Shown here: positions 16,391 to 26,125 of the stretch, one piece after another | Layout of the letters: every line of letters begins with the position of its first letter | How positions within the stretch are numbered: the stretch's first letter is position 1 | DNA from: an uncultured Blautia sp. | GTDB lineage: Bacteria; Bacillota; Clostridia; Lachnospirales; Lachnospiraceae | NCBI GenBank assembly: GCA_900551075.1 | Contig: URVB01000016.1 | Coordinates: forward strand, 1-64,000 | DNA: 64,000 nt | Direction: 5' to 3' | Notes under the pieces: generated by a model | Databases searched by the model: none | What the model was told of the DNA's origin: nothing | What the model saw: only the letters and a program-made list of their open reading frames with translations | Program-made: the position numbers and the translations under genes

Positions 16391-19018
16391 ATGGCATTAT
16401 CACCAATGATGCAGGAATATGTAAAAACAAAAGAAGAATACAAGGACTGTATTTTATTTTATCGTCTGGGAGATTTCTATGAGATGTTTTTCGAGGATGC
16501 GCTGACGGCTTCCAGGGAACTGGAAATCACCCTGACGGGCAAGGACTGCGGAATGGAAGAACGAGCGCCTATGTGCGGCGTTCCTTTTCACGCTGCGGAA
16601 ACTTATATCAAACGTCTGATCGAAAAGGGGCATAAGGTGGCAATCTGCGAACAGGTAGAGGAGCCCAGACATGCCAAGGGCCTTGTGAAGAGGGAGGTCG
16701 TGCGCATCGTTACCCCGGGAACCACCCTGGATACCCGGGATGAGACAAAAAACAATTATCTGATGTCCATCGTATCTATGGGGGAACATTTCGGATGTGC
16801 GATCGCTGACATTACGACCGGAGACTGCTTTCTTACAGAGGTGGACAAATGCCAGAAGCTTTTGGACGAAATCAATAAATTTACTCCGGCCGAAATCATC
16901 TGTAATGACGCATTTTTTATGAGCGGCATGGATATTGAGGATTTGAAGGAACGTCTTGGTATCTGTATTTTCCCCCTGGATACCTGGTATTTTGATGATG
17001 AACTCTGCCGCCGTACATTAAAAGAGCATTTCTGTGTAAGTGCTCTGGAAGGATTGGGTATTAAGGATTATGACATCGGAATCATTGCTTCCGGCGCATT
17101 ATTTTTATACCTGAAAGAAACACAGAAAACCGCGCTTTCCCATATGACAAGCATCCATCCCTACGCAGCAGAAAAGTTCATGCTGATTGACAGCTCCAGC
17201 CGTCGGAACCTGGAGCTTGTGGAAACGCTTCGGGAAAAACAAAAGCGCGGCTCCCTTCTGTGGGTGCTGGATAAAACAAAGACTGCCATGGGAGCCAGAA
17301 CCCTGCGCTCTTACGTGGAACAGCCATTGATTCACGCGGCGGAAATCAATCGTCGTCTGGAGGCCCTGGAAGAGCTGAATCACCAGCCTATGCTGAGGGA
17401 TGAGATTCGGGAGTACCTGAATCCGATTTATGATTTAGAGCGACTGATCAGCCGCATCAGCTATCAGTCAGCCAATCCGAGGGATCTTGTATCCTTCGCC
17501 TCTTCCCTGGAAATGCTTCCTTATATTAAACAGCTTTTGAATGAATTCCAGTCCCCCATCCTCAAACAGATCAACGAAGATATGGACGCGCTGACAGACA
17601 TTTCGGAGCTGATCAAACGGGCAATTGTGGAGGAGCCTCCTCTGGCTCAGAGAGAGGGAGGCATCATTCGTGAGGGATACAACGAGGATGTGGACAAATT
17701 TCGCCGTTCCCGTACGGATGGTAAAAAATGGCTTTCCGAGCTGGAGGCGCGGGAGCGTGAGCAGACGGGCATCAAATCATTAAAGATCAAGTATAACCGT
17801 GTGTTTGGTTATTCTCTGGAGGTTACGAATACCTTCCGCAGCCAGGTTCCGGAACACTATGTGCGCAAACAGACACTGACGAATGCGGAACGTTATATCA
17901 CCCAGGAATTAAAGGAACTGGAAGATTTGATTCTGGGAGCGGAGGACAAGCTGTACGCCCTGGAATATGAATTATTCTGCCAGGTGCGCAATACCGTGGG
18001 AAATGAGGTGGTCCGTATTCAGCGGACAGCAAAGGCGGTTGCAGCTCTGGATGTTTTTGCCTCTCTTGCATTGGTTGCCCAACGGAATAATTACGTACGC
18101 CCCAAAATCAATGAAAACGGCATTCTGGATATCAAAAACGGCCGTCATCCTGTCGTGGAGCAGATGATCGAGCATGATATGTTTATCGCCAATGATACAT
18201 ATTTGGATAACCAGAAGAAGCGGATATCTATCATTACAGGGCCGAATATGGCAGGAAAATCCACCTATATGCGTCAAAGTGCGCTGATTGTTCTTATGGC
18301 GCAGATCGGAAGCTTTGTGCCGGCGGAAAAAGCCAACATCGGTATTGTAGACCGTATCTTTACCCGGGTGGGTGCGTCAGACGATCTGGCAAGCGGCCAG
18401 AGTACCTTTATGGTGGAAATGACGGAGGTTGCGAATATTCTCAGAAATGCCACCTCCAAGAGCCTTCTGATCCTGGATGAAATCGGCAGGGGAACCAGTA
18501 CCTTTGATGGGCTTTCCATTGCATGGGCAGTGATTGAGCACATCAGCAATACAAAGCTCTGCGGGGCAAAAACCCTGTTTGCTACCCATTACCATGAGCT
18601 TACGGAGCTGGAAGGAAAAATCTCCGGAGTTATCAACTACTGTATCGCCGTAAAAGAAAAAGGCGATGACATTGTTTTTCTCCGTAAGATCGTAAAGGGC
18701 GGCGCAGACAAGAGCTACGGCATTCAGGTGGCAAAGCTCGCAGGAGTTCCGGAGTCCGTCATCAGCCGTGCCAGGGAGCTGGTGGAGGAGCTGAGCAATG
18801 CAGATATCACTGCTGCAGTAAAGGACCTGACAGCGCCCAGGAAAAAGCAGAAGATCGTATATGATCAGGTAGACATGGCACAGATGTCCCTGTTTGATAC
18901 CGTGCAGGACAATGACATCGTAGATGAAATCCGGGAGCTGGATATGTCTAACCTGACTCCAATGGAAGCCATGAACATTCTTTATAATTTGCAGAACAAG
19001 ATCAAAAACCGTTGGTAA
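16391..19018 (+). CDS. mutS: DNA mismatch repair protein MutS
   Basis: Recognises base mismatches and small loops and recruits MutL. The 875-residue protein has all five MutS domains. The mismatch-reading motif is at the N-terminus (CILFYRLGDFYEMFFEDA, with the Phe-x-Glu wedge in GDFYEMF). The connector, core lever and clamp follow, then the ABC-type ATPase with Walker A GPNMAGKST near residue 617, the signature region STFMVEM, and Walker B LLILDEIGRGTST. The C-terminal tail carries the PMEAMNILYNLQNK segment, the equivalent of the beta-clamp/dimer region. AAAGGAG stands about 13 bases from the ATG. It begins the mutS-mutL-miaA block. Confidence 0.97.
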   Translation: MALSPMMQEYVKTKEEYKDCILFYRLGDFYEMFFEDALTASRELEITLTGKDCGMEERAPMCGVPFHAAETYIKRLIEKGHKVAICEQVEEPRHAKGLVKREVVRIVTPGTTLDTRDETKNNYLMSIVSMGEHFGCAIADITTGDCFLTEVDKCQKLLDEINKFTPAEIICNDAFFMSGMDIEDLKERLGICIFPLDTWYFDDELCRRTLKEHFCVSALEGLGIKDYDIGIIASGALFLYLKETQKTALSHMTSIHPYAAEKFMLIDSSSRRNLELVETLREKQKRGSLLWVLDKTKTAMGARTLRSYVEQPLIHAAEINRRLEALEELNHQPMLRDEIREYLNPIYDLERLISRISYQSANPRDLVSFASSLEMLPYIKQLLNEFQSPILKQINEDMDALTDISELIKRAIVEEPPLAQREGGIIREGYNEDVDKFRRSRTDGKKWLSELEAREREQTGIKSLKIKYNRVFGYSLEVTNTFRSQVPEHYVRKQTLTNAERYITQELKELEDLILGAEDKLYALEYELFCQVRNTVGNEVVRIQRTAKAVAALDVFASLALVAQRNNYVRPKINENGILDIKNGRHPVVEQMIEHDMFIANDTYLDNQKKRISIITGPNMAGKSTYMRQSALIVLMAQIGSFVPAEKANIGIVDRIFTRVGASDDLASGQSTFMVEMTEVANILRNATSKSLLILDEIGRGTSTFDGLSIAWAVIEHISNTKLCGAKTLFATHYHELTELEGKISGVINYCIAVKEKGDDIVFLRKIVKGGADKSYGIQVAKLAGVPESVISRARELVEELSNADITAAVKDLTAPRKKQKIVYDQVDMAQMSLFDTVQDNDIVDEIRELDMSNLTPMEAMNILYNLQNKIKNRW

Positions 19019-19051
19019 TTACAGCCGCACATATGCGGATTAGGAGGAACA

Positions 19052-20944
19052 TTGAGAAAAATTGCAGTTTTAGATCAGCAGACCATTGATAAGATTGCTG
19101 CGGGAGAGGTGGTGGAACGTCCTTCCTCCGTTGTAAAGGAGCTTGTAGAAAATGCCATTGATGCCGGAGCGACTGCGGTTACTGTTGAGATCACGGATGG
19201 CGGCAAAAAGCTGATCCGCATTACGGACAATGGTTCCGGAATGGAGACAGATCAGATTCCGCTGGCATTTCTCCGTCATGCCACCAGCAAGATCGAAAAG
19301 GTGGAGGATCTGCAGCAGATTGCATCCTTAGGCTTCCGCGGAGAGGCACTGTCCAGTATTTCGGCAGTTTCCCAGGTAGAGCTGATCACTAAGACACCTT
19401 GCGCCATAAGCGGCGCCAGATATCTGATTGAGGGAGGACGGGAAGTGGCATTGGAGGAGCTGGGCGCTCCGGAGGGAACGACCTTTCTAGTGCGGAATCT
19501 TTTTTATAATACGCCTGCCAGAAGTAAGTTCCTGAAGTCTGATATGACAGAAGCTAACTATATCAATACACTTATGGAGCAGCTTGCTCTTTCGCACCCG
19601 GAAATCTCCTTTAAATATATCCAGAATAAGCAGGTAAAGCTTCATACCTCCGGAAATTACAGTGTCAAAGACGTCATTTACAATATATACGGAAGAGATA
19701 TTACGAAATCCCTTCTTGAACTTTCTTTTGAGAATGAATTTATGAAAATTACGGGGTTTGCCGGAAAGCCGGAAATTTCCCGCGGAAACAGAGCCTTTGA
19801 AAATTATTATATCAATGGCCGGTATGTAAAGAACAATATTATCACCAGGGCCATTGAGAATGCGTATAAGGGCTTTCTGATGCAGCACAAATTCCCTTTT
19901 ATTTCCATGCATATTGAAATGGAAGGAAACGACCTGGATGTCAACGTACATCCGGCGAAGCGGGAGGTACGTTTTGCAAGGGAGGCCGAAGTCTATCAGA
20001 TTGTTTATGAGACTGTCCGTAACGTCCTGACCCACAGAGAAATGATTCCGAAGGTAACTCTTGCTGATGAGGAAGAAAAACAGCCGAAGGTAATCCTGAA
20101 ATCCGCAGATATTCCGGAGCCCTTTGAGACAAAACGGCGTGAGCGGCTGCAATCCGCTCCGGTTTTCAGGAACCGGGTGCAGGAAGAGGGCGGATATCCT
20201 TCTGTTTCACGCGGCCCTGCATTTAGCAGAGAGGAAGAATCGTTATTTGCCGGAACCTTATCTCAGCAGGAACAGATACCTGTGCCTGAGGCAAAACCGG
20301 TAGAACCGGAAAAACCGGAAAAACAACTGGAGCTTTTTGAAGAAAAGCTTCTTTCCCCGGAATCCAGAAGCCATCATCAACTGATCGGGCAGATCTTCGA
20401 TACCTACTGGCTGGTACAGTTTGAAGATCAGTTTTATATCATTGACCAGCACGCGGCACATGAGAAGGTTTACTATGAACGGCTGGTGAAGCAGTTCCGG
20501 GAGCGGACCATTGAATCCCAGTATGTCAGCCCTCCTTTGATCGTAAGTCTGAATCTTGAGGAGGAAGCGCTGCTTCGCGCCAATCAGGAATATTTCCGGG
20601 AGTTTGGCTTTGAGATCGAGCCCTTCGGAGGAAAAGAGTACTGTATCAGCGCCGTTCCTTCCAATTTGTACGGTATCGCAGAGGAAACGCTTTTTTTGGA
20701 TATGCTGGATCACCTTGCAGGAGAAGGAGAGGCGGATGCGCTCGGGCTTTTCACCTCCCGTCTGGCAACTAGGGCGTGCAAAGCCGCCGTAAAGGGCAAT
20801 CATAAAATGTCGGCTTTGGAGGCGGATAAACTGATCGATGAGCTTTTGACTCTGGAAAACCCGTATCATTGCCCTCACGGGCGGCCGACGATTATTTCCA
20901 TGACCAAAAACGAGCTTGAGAAAAAATTCAAGCGGATTGTATAG
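19052..20944 (+). CDS. mutL: DNA mismatch repair endonuclease MutL
   Basis: Matchmaker and nicking endonuclease of mismatch repair in bacteria that lack MutH. The GHKL ATPase (about 1-330) shows ELVENAIDAGAT, DNGSGM and GFRGEALSS. After a Pro/Glu-rich linker, the C-terminal domain has the metal-dependent nuclease motif DQHAAHEKVYYE, matching DQHA(x)2E(x)4E, plus the ACKAAVKG and CPHGRP motifs of active nuclease-type MutL. Translation starts at TTG 19052 behind AGGAGG, 33 bases after mutS. 630 residues, normal length. Confidence 0.97.
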   Translation: MRKIAVLDQQTIDKIAAGEVVERPSSVVKELVENAIDAGATAVTVEITDGGKKLIRITDNGSGMETDQIPLAFLRHATSKIEKVEDLQQIASLGFRGEALSSISAVSQVELITKTPCAISGARYLIEGGREVALEELGAPEGTTFLVRNLFYNTPARSKFLKSDMTEANYINTLMEQLALSHPEISFKYIQNKQVKLHTSGNYSVKDVIYNIYGRDITKSLLELSFENEFMKITGFAGKPEISRGNRAFENYYINGRYVKNNIITRAIENAYKGFLMQHKFPFISMHIEMEGNDLDVNVHPAKREVRFAREAEVYQIVYETVRNVLTHREMIPKVTLADEEEKQPKVILKSADIPEPFETKRRERLQSAPVFRNRVQEEGGYPSVSRGPAFSREEESLFAGTLSQQEQIPVPEAKPVEPEKPEKQLELFEEKLLSPESRSHHQLIGQIFDTYWLVQFEDQFYIIDQHAAHEKVYYERLVKQFRERTIESQYVSPPLIVSLNLEEEALLRANQEYFREFGFEIEPFGGKEYCISAVPSNLYGIAEETLFLDMLDHLAGEGEADALGLFTSRLATRACKAAVKGNHKMSALEADKLIDELLTLENPYHCPHGRPTIISMTKNELEKKFKRIV

Positions 20945-20952
20945 GAGGCAGT

Positions 20953-21903
20953 ATGAAGAAGCCGTTAATCGTCCTGACCGGACCTACCGCAGTCGGAAAA
21001 ACGAAGCTGTCCATTTCTCTTGCAAAAAAAGTAAATGGGGAGATTATTTCGGCGGATTCCATGCAGGTCTATCAATATATGGATATTGGTTCAGCCAAGA
21101 TTCGTTCGGAGGATATGCAGGGAGTCCGTCATCATTTGGTGGATGTGCTGCATCCGAAGGAGAAGTTTCATATTGTAAAATTCCAGCAGATGGCAAAGGC
21201 TGCTATGGAGGAAATCTATGCCGGAGGCAGGATTCCGATTCTGGTAGGCGGAACCGGCTTTTATATTCAGGCAATTACCAGAGATATTGATTTTACGGAG
21301 GCTGAGCAGGAGGATGCCTACCGGAAGGAGCTGGAGGTGCTTGCTGAACAAAAGGGCAGGGAATATCTGCACCAGATGCTGAAAGAGGTCGATGAAAAGA
21401 GTGCCGGGCAGATTCACGCCAATAATGTAAAACGTGTGATCCGTGCACTGGAATTTTATCATCAGAACGGTACCCCCATCTCCGCACATAACCAGGAACA
21501 AAAAGCACACCAAAGTCCCTATAATCTGGCTTATTTTGTCCTGAATGCGCCCCGGGAGCTTCTGTACGAGCGGATTGACAGACGTGTGGATGCGATGCTT
21601 GAGGAGGGGCTTCTGGAAGAGGTACAGAAACTGAAGGTTATGGGATGCCAGAGAGGTATGGTATCCATGCAGGGCCTGGGTTATAAAGAAATTCTGTCTT
21701 ACCTGGAGGGGGAATATTCCCTTGAGGAGGCTGTCCGCATCCTAAAGCGCGATACCCGTCATTTTGCGAAAAGACAGCTCACCTGGTTTTGCAGAGAACC
21801 GGAGGTTACCTGGGTCAATAAGGACGCTTTTGCTTACGATGAAAAGAGGATTTTAGAATATATGCTTTCCGTATGCAGAGAAAGAGGAATCCTTCCTGCA
21901 TAA
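20953..21903 (+). CDS. miaA: tRNA dimethylallyltransferase
   Basis: Adds the dimethylallyl group from DMAPP to N6 of A37, forming i6A37, the substrate of MiaB. The 316-residue protein has P-loop GPTAVGKTKLS, the DSMQVYQYMDIGSAK substrate segment, HHLVDV, VGGTGFYIQA and the C-terminal RDTRHFAKRQLTWF motif, all standard. ATG 20953 follows AGGAGGCAGT, eight bases after mutL. In many Firmicutes hfq follows miaA; it is not present here. Confidence 0.96.
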   Translation: MKKPLIVLTGPTAVGKTKLSISLAKKVNGEIISADSMQVYQYMDIGSAKIRSEDMQGVRHHLVDVLHPKEKFHIVKFQQMAKAAMEEIYAGGRIPILVGGTGFYIQAITRDIDFTEAEQEDAYRKELEVLAEQKGREYLHQMLKEVDEKSAGQIHANNVKRVIRALEFYHQNGTPISAHNQEQKAHQSPYNLAYFVLNAPRELLYERIDRRVDAMLEEGLLEEVQKLKVMGCQRGMVSMQGLGYKEILSYLEGEYSLEEAVRILKRDTRHFAKRQLTWFCREPEVTWVNKDAFAYDEKRILEYMLSVCRERGILPA

Positions 21904-21958
21904 CAGAGAGGCAGATCGATTGAGAAATAAATGGATTGAGAAACAGGAAGGAACCATC

Positions 21959-23236
21959 ATGAGAGAATTATATGAACATCTGGGAATTTCCTCCCAGGTC
22001 TATGATTTTGGACATCAGATCGAGGAAAACCTGAAAGGACGTTTTGAGGAATTCGACAAAACCGCGGAATACAATCAGATGAAGGTTCTGCTTGCCATGC
22101 AGAAGAACAAAGTCAGTGCAGAATGCTTTCAGTCCTCTTCGGGCTATGGATATAATGATTACGGCCGTGACACACTGGAAAAGGTCTATGCCGATACCTT
22201 TCACACGGAGGCCTGCCTGGTACGTCCCCAGATTGCCTGCGGAACCCATGCGCTTGCCGTTGCACTGTTCGGAAACCTGCGTCCCGGTGATGAGCTGCTT
22301 TCTCCTGCGGGAAAACCCTATGACACTTTGGAGGAGGTCATCGGCATCCGTCCGTCCAAAGGCTCCCTTGCAGAATACGGCATCACCTACCGGCAGGGGG
22401 GTTTTTTGGGAAACGGCGCCCTCGATTATGAAAATATCAAAAAGGCGATCAATGAGAAGACCCGGCTTGTGGCAATTCAGCGCTCCAAGGGATATCAGAC
22501 ACGTCCGTCCTTCTCTGTGAAGGAAATCGGGGAGCTGATATCTTTTGTCAAGCGTATAAAACCGGATGTCATCTGTATGGTAGACAACTGTTACGGAGAG
22601 TTTGTCGACACCATTGAGCCGAGTGACGCAGGGGCGGACATGATGGTAGGCTCCCTGATCAAAAATCCGGGCGGCGGTCTTGCACCCATCGGCGGATATA
22701 TCGCAGGAACAAGGGAATGTGTAGAAAATGCTTCCTATCGAATGACCTGTCCTGGTCTCGGTATGGAGGTAGGCGCAACGCTTGGCGTCAATCTCTCCTT
22801 TTATCAGGGATTTTTCCTGGCGCCTATGGTGACTAAGGGCGCTCTGAAAGGAGCGGTTTTTGCTGCAAATATTTACGAACGGCTGGGCTTCCCTGTAGTT
22901 CCTGATTCTAAGGAACCGAGACAGGATATCATACAGGCAGTGACTCTTGGTACACCGGAAGGTCTGATTGCCTTCTGCAAGGGTATACAGGCAGCAGCCC
23001 CTGTAGACAGCTATGTGGAGCCGGAACCCTGGGATATGCCGGGGTATGACAGTCAGGTTATCATGGCAGCCGGAGCGTTTGTGCAGGGCTCTTCCATTGA
23101 GCTTTCTGCGGATGGTCCGGTCAAACCGCCGTATGCTGTTTATTTTCAGGGAGGCTTAACCTGGGAGCATGCAAAATTCGGAATTCTGATGTCCTTACAG
23201 AAGCTGGCAGACGCGGGTATTGTTGCGCTGCCATAA
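21959..23236 (+). CDS. PLP-dependent Cys/Met metabolism-type protein (YnbB / aluminium-resistance family)
   Basis: A 425-residue fold-type I PLP enzyme of the family annotated as methionine gamma-lyase-like or aluminium resistance protein (B. subtilis YnbB). It probably acts on a sulfur amino acid, but the true substrate is unknown. PLP-lysine is expected in GSLIKNPGGGLAP, and the acidic cofactor residue in VICMVDNCYGEF. GYGYNDYGRDTLEKVYA and QIACGTHALAVALF form the N-terminal active-site region. ATG 21959 has AGGAAGGA upstream; a TTG at 21920 would add 13 residues. Its place after miaA matches the miaA-ynbB order of other Firmicutes. Confidence 0.85.
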   Translation: MRELYEHLGISSQVYDFGHQIEENLKGRFEEFDKTAEYNQMKVLLAMQKNKVSAECFQSSSGYGYNDYGRDTLEKVYADTFHTEACLVRPQIACGTHALAVALFGNLRPGDELLSPAGKPYDTLEEVIGIRPSKGSLAEYGITYRQGGFLGNGALDYENIKKAINEKTRLVAIQRSKGYQTRPSFSVKEIGELISFVKRIKPDVICMVDNCYGEFVDTIEPSDAGADMMVGSLIKNPGGGLAPIGGYIAGTRECVENASYRMTCPGLGMEVGATLGVNLSFYQGFFLAPMVTKGALKGAVFAANIYERLGFPVVPDSKEPRQDIIQAVTLGTPEGLIAFCKGIQAAAPVDSYVEPEPWDMPGYDSQVIMAAGAFVQGSSIELSADGPVKPPYAVYFQGGLTWEHAKFGILMSLQKLADAGIVALP

Positions 23237-23275
23237 ATGCATCGCTGTAAAAATGTAAAAGAAAGCAGGAATGAT

Positions 23276-24454
23276 ATGGAGAAAAGAAGAGTCCTGATTA
23301 TAGGCGGCGGCGCATCCGGGCTGACAGCCGGTATTTTTGCAGCCAGAGCCGGTGCATCTGTCACCATTTTGGAACAGAATGAAAAACCGGGTAAAAAAAT
23401 CTGCGCCACAGGAAACGGAAAATGTAATCTGACCAATCTGGCAATGCCTTTGGATGCCTACAGGGGCACACATCCGGAATTTGCCAGGCCAATTCTGGAG
23501 CAATTCACGGTGCAGGATACCATTCGTTTTTTTTCGGAGCTTGGAATTTATACAGTAAACAAAAATGGTTACCTTTATCCCAGAAGCGGACAGGCCGGCA
23601 GTGTAACGGAGGTCCTTTGTATGGAAGCCAGGTATCGAAAAATCAGGATAAAAACAAACGAGCATGCGGGCACCGTAAAAAAAGAAGGGAAGCTTTGGAA
23701 GGTTCGGACAAAAAGCTGGACCTATGAGGGAGATGCCCTCATTCTTGCAAATGGTTCTAAAGCATCTGCGGTATCCGGCTCGGATGGAAGCGGATATCTT
23801 CTGGCAGAGAGCCTTGGGCATACCATCATACCACCGCTTCCGGCATTGTGCGCATTAAAATGCAGCGGCAGATTCTCCGTCTGGGCCGGTGTCCGGACGG
23901 AAGGCGAAGTGACGCTTCTGATCAATGGCATTCCGCTGAAAAAGGAACGGGGAGAGCTGCAGCTTACGGAATATGGGATATCGGGAATCCCAATTTTTCA
24001 ATTGAGCCGCTATGCAGTCCGGGCATTGCAGGAAGGCTGCGAGGTTTCCCTTTTGGTGAATTTTCTCCCCGAATTTGAGGAGGAGGGGCTTTGGAAGTTC
24101 CTGGACCTGCGCAGAAAAAGCTGTCCCTATAAGACAGAAGACGAGCTTTTGACCGGGCTGTTTCCCAAAAAGCTTGCCGGATATTTGGGTTCGCAGCCGG
24201 ACCCTGTACAGGCAATTCGGGCACTGCCTCTGAAGGTAAAGGGCGGAATGCCTTTCTCACAGGCACAGGTTTGCTCCGGCGGGGTCAGTACAGAGGAAGT
24301 GCATTCCCATACTCTGGAATCAAAACTTCATAATAATCTCTATTTTGCAGGAGAGCTGCTGGATATTGATGGGGCCTGCGGAGGCTACAATCTCCAATGG
24401 GCCTGGTCCAGCGGTGCGGCAGCAGGCAGATATGCGGCAAAGGAGCAGCTATGA
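23276..24454 (+). CDS. FAD-dependent oxidoreductase, HI0933/BaiN-like family
   Basis: A 392-residue flavoprotein of the HI0933 family. It has the FAD-binding Rossmann motif GGGASGLTAGIFAARAG near the N-terminus, the family signature KKICATGNGKCNLTN and the C-terminal FAD segment ELLDIDGACGGYNLQWAWSSG. Gut homologues such as BaiN have been linked to bile-acid reductions, but the family is broad and the substrate cannot be inferred here. ATG 23276 is preceded by AGGAATGAT; upstream ATG 23237 has no ribosome site. It overlaps the following flavoprotein gene by four bases (ATGA). Confidence 0.88.
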   Translation: MEKRRVLIIGGGASGLTAGIFAARAGASVTILEQNEKPGKKICATGNGKCNLTNLAMPLDAYRGTHPEFARPILEQFTVQDTIRFFSELGIYTVNKNGYLYPRSGQAGSVTEVLCMEARYRKIRIKTNEHAGTVKKEGKLWKVRTKSWTYEGDALILANGSKASAVSGSDGSGYLLAESLGHTIIPPLPALCALKCSGRFSVWAGVRTEGEVTLLINGIPLKKERGELQLTEYGISGIPIFQLSRYAVRALQEGCEVSLLVNFLPEFEEEGLWKFLDLRRKSCPYKTEDELLTGLFPKKLAGYLGSQPDPVQAIRALPLKVKGGMPFSQAQVCSGGVSTEEVHSHTLESKLHNNLYFAGELLDIDGACGGYNLQWAWSSGAAAGRYAAKEQL

Positions 24455-26037
24455 TTCGGATCACACAGATGAAGCTTCCCATTCATCATTCCACACGGGA
24501 GCTGGAGAAAAAAATCGCCGGTGCCCTCAAAAGCGGAAAACAGCCCTTTTCCTATGAAATCAGGCGGCAGTCTCTGGATGCCCGGCACAAAGAGGATAAA
24601 CGGTTTGTTTATACAATAGACGTCATTATCCGGGATGAGCAGAAAATCCTGCGGAAGGTTCACAATAAAAACATTATGTCAATTGATGAAAGGCCGTATC
24701 TTTTTCCCGAACCGGGAGATATTCCTCTGAAACATCGTCCGGTAATCGTCGGCAGCGGTCCCGCCGGGCTTCTCTGTGCCTGGTATCTGGCAAAGGCAGG
24801 ATACCGTCCCATTGTACTGGAGAGGGGAGAGGAAGCAGAGAAACGTCAGAAGACGGTAGAGCAGTTCTGGAGGAACGGTGTGCTGGATACGGATTCCAAC
24901 GTCCAGTTCGGAGAAGGCGGTGCAGGCACTTTTTCTGATGGGAAGCTCAATACACTGGTGAAGGATTCCTTTGGCAGGAACCGGGAGGTTTTGAAGCGGT
25001 TTGCAGAGGCAGGGGCACAGGAAGAGATTCTTTATCAGCAGAAACCGCATCTGGGGACAGATGTGCTGGTCGGAATCGTTAAGAACCTGCGTCATCAGAT
25101 TGAAGAAATGGGAGGTACTTTCCGTTTCCGAAGCAAAGTGACGGATATTCGGATTGCAGGAGGAATCCTGCAGGGAGTGGAGATCAATGGAACAGAGCTG
25201 CTTCCCGCAGAGGTATGCGTGCTGGCCATCGGCCATAGCGCCAGAGATACCTTTTCCATGCTTTATAAGCGCGGCTTATATATGGAAGCAAAAGCTTTTG
25301 CAGTAGGACTTCGTATGGAGCATCCGCAATCCATGATTAATATGGATCTGTATGGAGAAGAGGAAAATGAGATTCTGGGTGCGGCAAGCTACAAGTTGAC
25401 ACATACCTGCGGTAATGGGAGAGGGGTCTATTCCTTCTGTATGTGCCCGGGCGGTTATGTGGTCAACGCCTCCTCTGAGGAAGAAATGCTTGCAGTTAAT
25501 GGCATGAGCTATCAGGACAGAGCCGGAGAAAACGCAAACAGTGCGCTGATCGTTACAGTGACACCTGAAGATTTTTCTGAAAAAGGGCCTTTGGGCGGTA
25601 TTGCTTTTCAGAGATCGCTGGAGCGCGCCGCATGGAAGGCAGGAAACGGAAGGGTTCCGGTACAGTTGTTCGGAGATTACCGTAATCACAGAGTCAGTAC
25701 ACAGCTTGGTGAGGTCCGGCCAAATATCAGGGGCAGCTATACGCTTTCTGATGTCAGAGCAGTTCTCCCGAAGGAAATCGGGGATTCTCTGGAAGAAGGG
25801 ATTCTGGCATTCGGGAAAAGACTGCCGGGATTTGACAGGGATGATGCACTTTTAAGCGGCATTGAAAGCAGGACCTCCTCCCCTGTACGGATTGTCAGAA
25901 ACCGGGAATTGCTTGCAAATATACCTGGAATTTATCCCTGCGGTGAGGGTGCCGGATACGCCGGAGGGATTACTTCTGCGGCCATGGATGGGGTTAAGGT
26001 TGCGGAGGCCATTTCTAAAAAATACAGAAATTTTTAG
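24451..26037 (+). CDS. FAD-dependent dehydrogenase (YlmA/Alr-like, NAD(P)-binding)
   Basis: A 528-residue flavoprotein. An N-terminal alpha/beta domain of about 90 residues (MIRITQMKLPIHHS, then SYEIRRQSLDARHK) precedes the FAD-binding motif VIVGSGPAGLLCAWYLAKAGY. VQFGEGGAGTFSDGKLNT is highly characteristic of this uncharacterised dehydrogenase family. The C-terminal FAD segment IYPCGEGAGYAGGITSAAMDG is intact. Electron acceptor and substrate are unknown. ATG 24451 has AAAGGAG upstream and overlaps the previous stop as ATGA, so both flavoproteins should be made together. Last gene before the terminator. Confidence 0.88.
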   Translation: MIRITQMKLPIHHSTRELEKKIAGALKSGKQPFSYEIRRQSLDARHKEDKRFVYTIDVIIRDEQKILRKVHNKNIMSIDERPYLFPEPGDIPLKHRPVIVGSGPAGLLCAWYLAKAGYRPIVLERGEEAEKRQKTVEQFWRNGVLDTDSNVQFGEGGAGTFSDGKLNTLVKDSFGRNREVLKRFAEAGAQEEILYQQKPHLGTDVLVGIVKNLRHQIEEMGGTFRFRSKVTDIRIAGGILQGVEINGTELLPAEVCVLAIGHSARDTFSMLYKRGLYMEAKAFAVGLRMEHPQSMINMDLYGEEENEILGAASYKLTHTCGNGRGVYSFCMCPGGYVVNASSEEEMLAVNGMSYQDRAGENANSALIVTVTPEDFSEKGPLGGIAFQRSLERAAWKAGNGRVPVQLFGDYRNHRVSTQLGEVRPNIRGSYTLSDVRAVLPKEIGDSLEEGILAFGKRLPGFDRDDALLSGIESRTSSPVRIVRNRELLANIPGIYPCGEGAGYAGGITSAAMDGVKVAEAISKKYRNF

Positions 26038-26038
26038 G

Positions 26039-26065
26039 AGAGAGAGTGTACATCTCTCTCTTTTT
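26039..26065 (+). terminator. Rho-independent terminator of the mutS-flavoprotein block
   Basis: AGAGAGAG / CTCTCTCT stem (26039-26046, 26054-26061) with loop TGTACAT and a following T run, beginning two bases after the stop codon. Confidence 0.82.
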
Positions 26066-26125
26066 ATGCTAGAATAAAAGTCGATTCTTCCCACCTTGCT
26101 TTTAGAGAGCGACAGGTAGAAGCAT

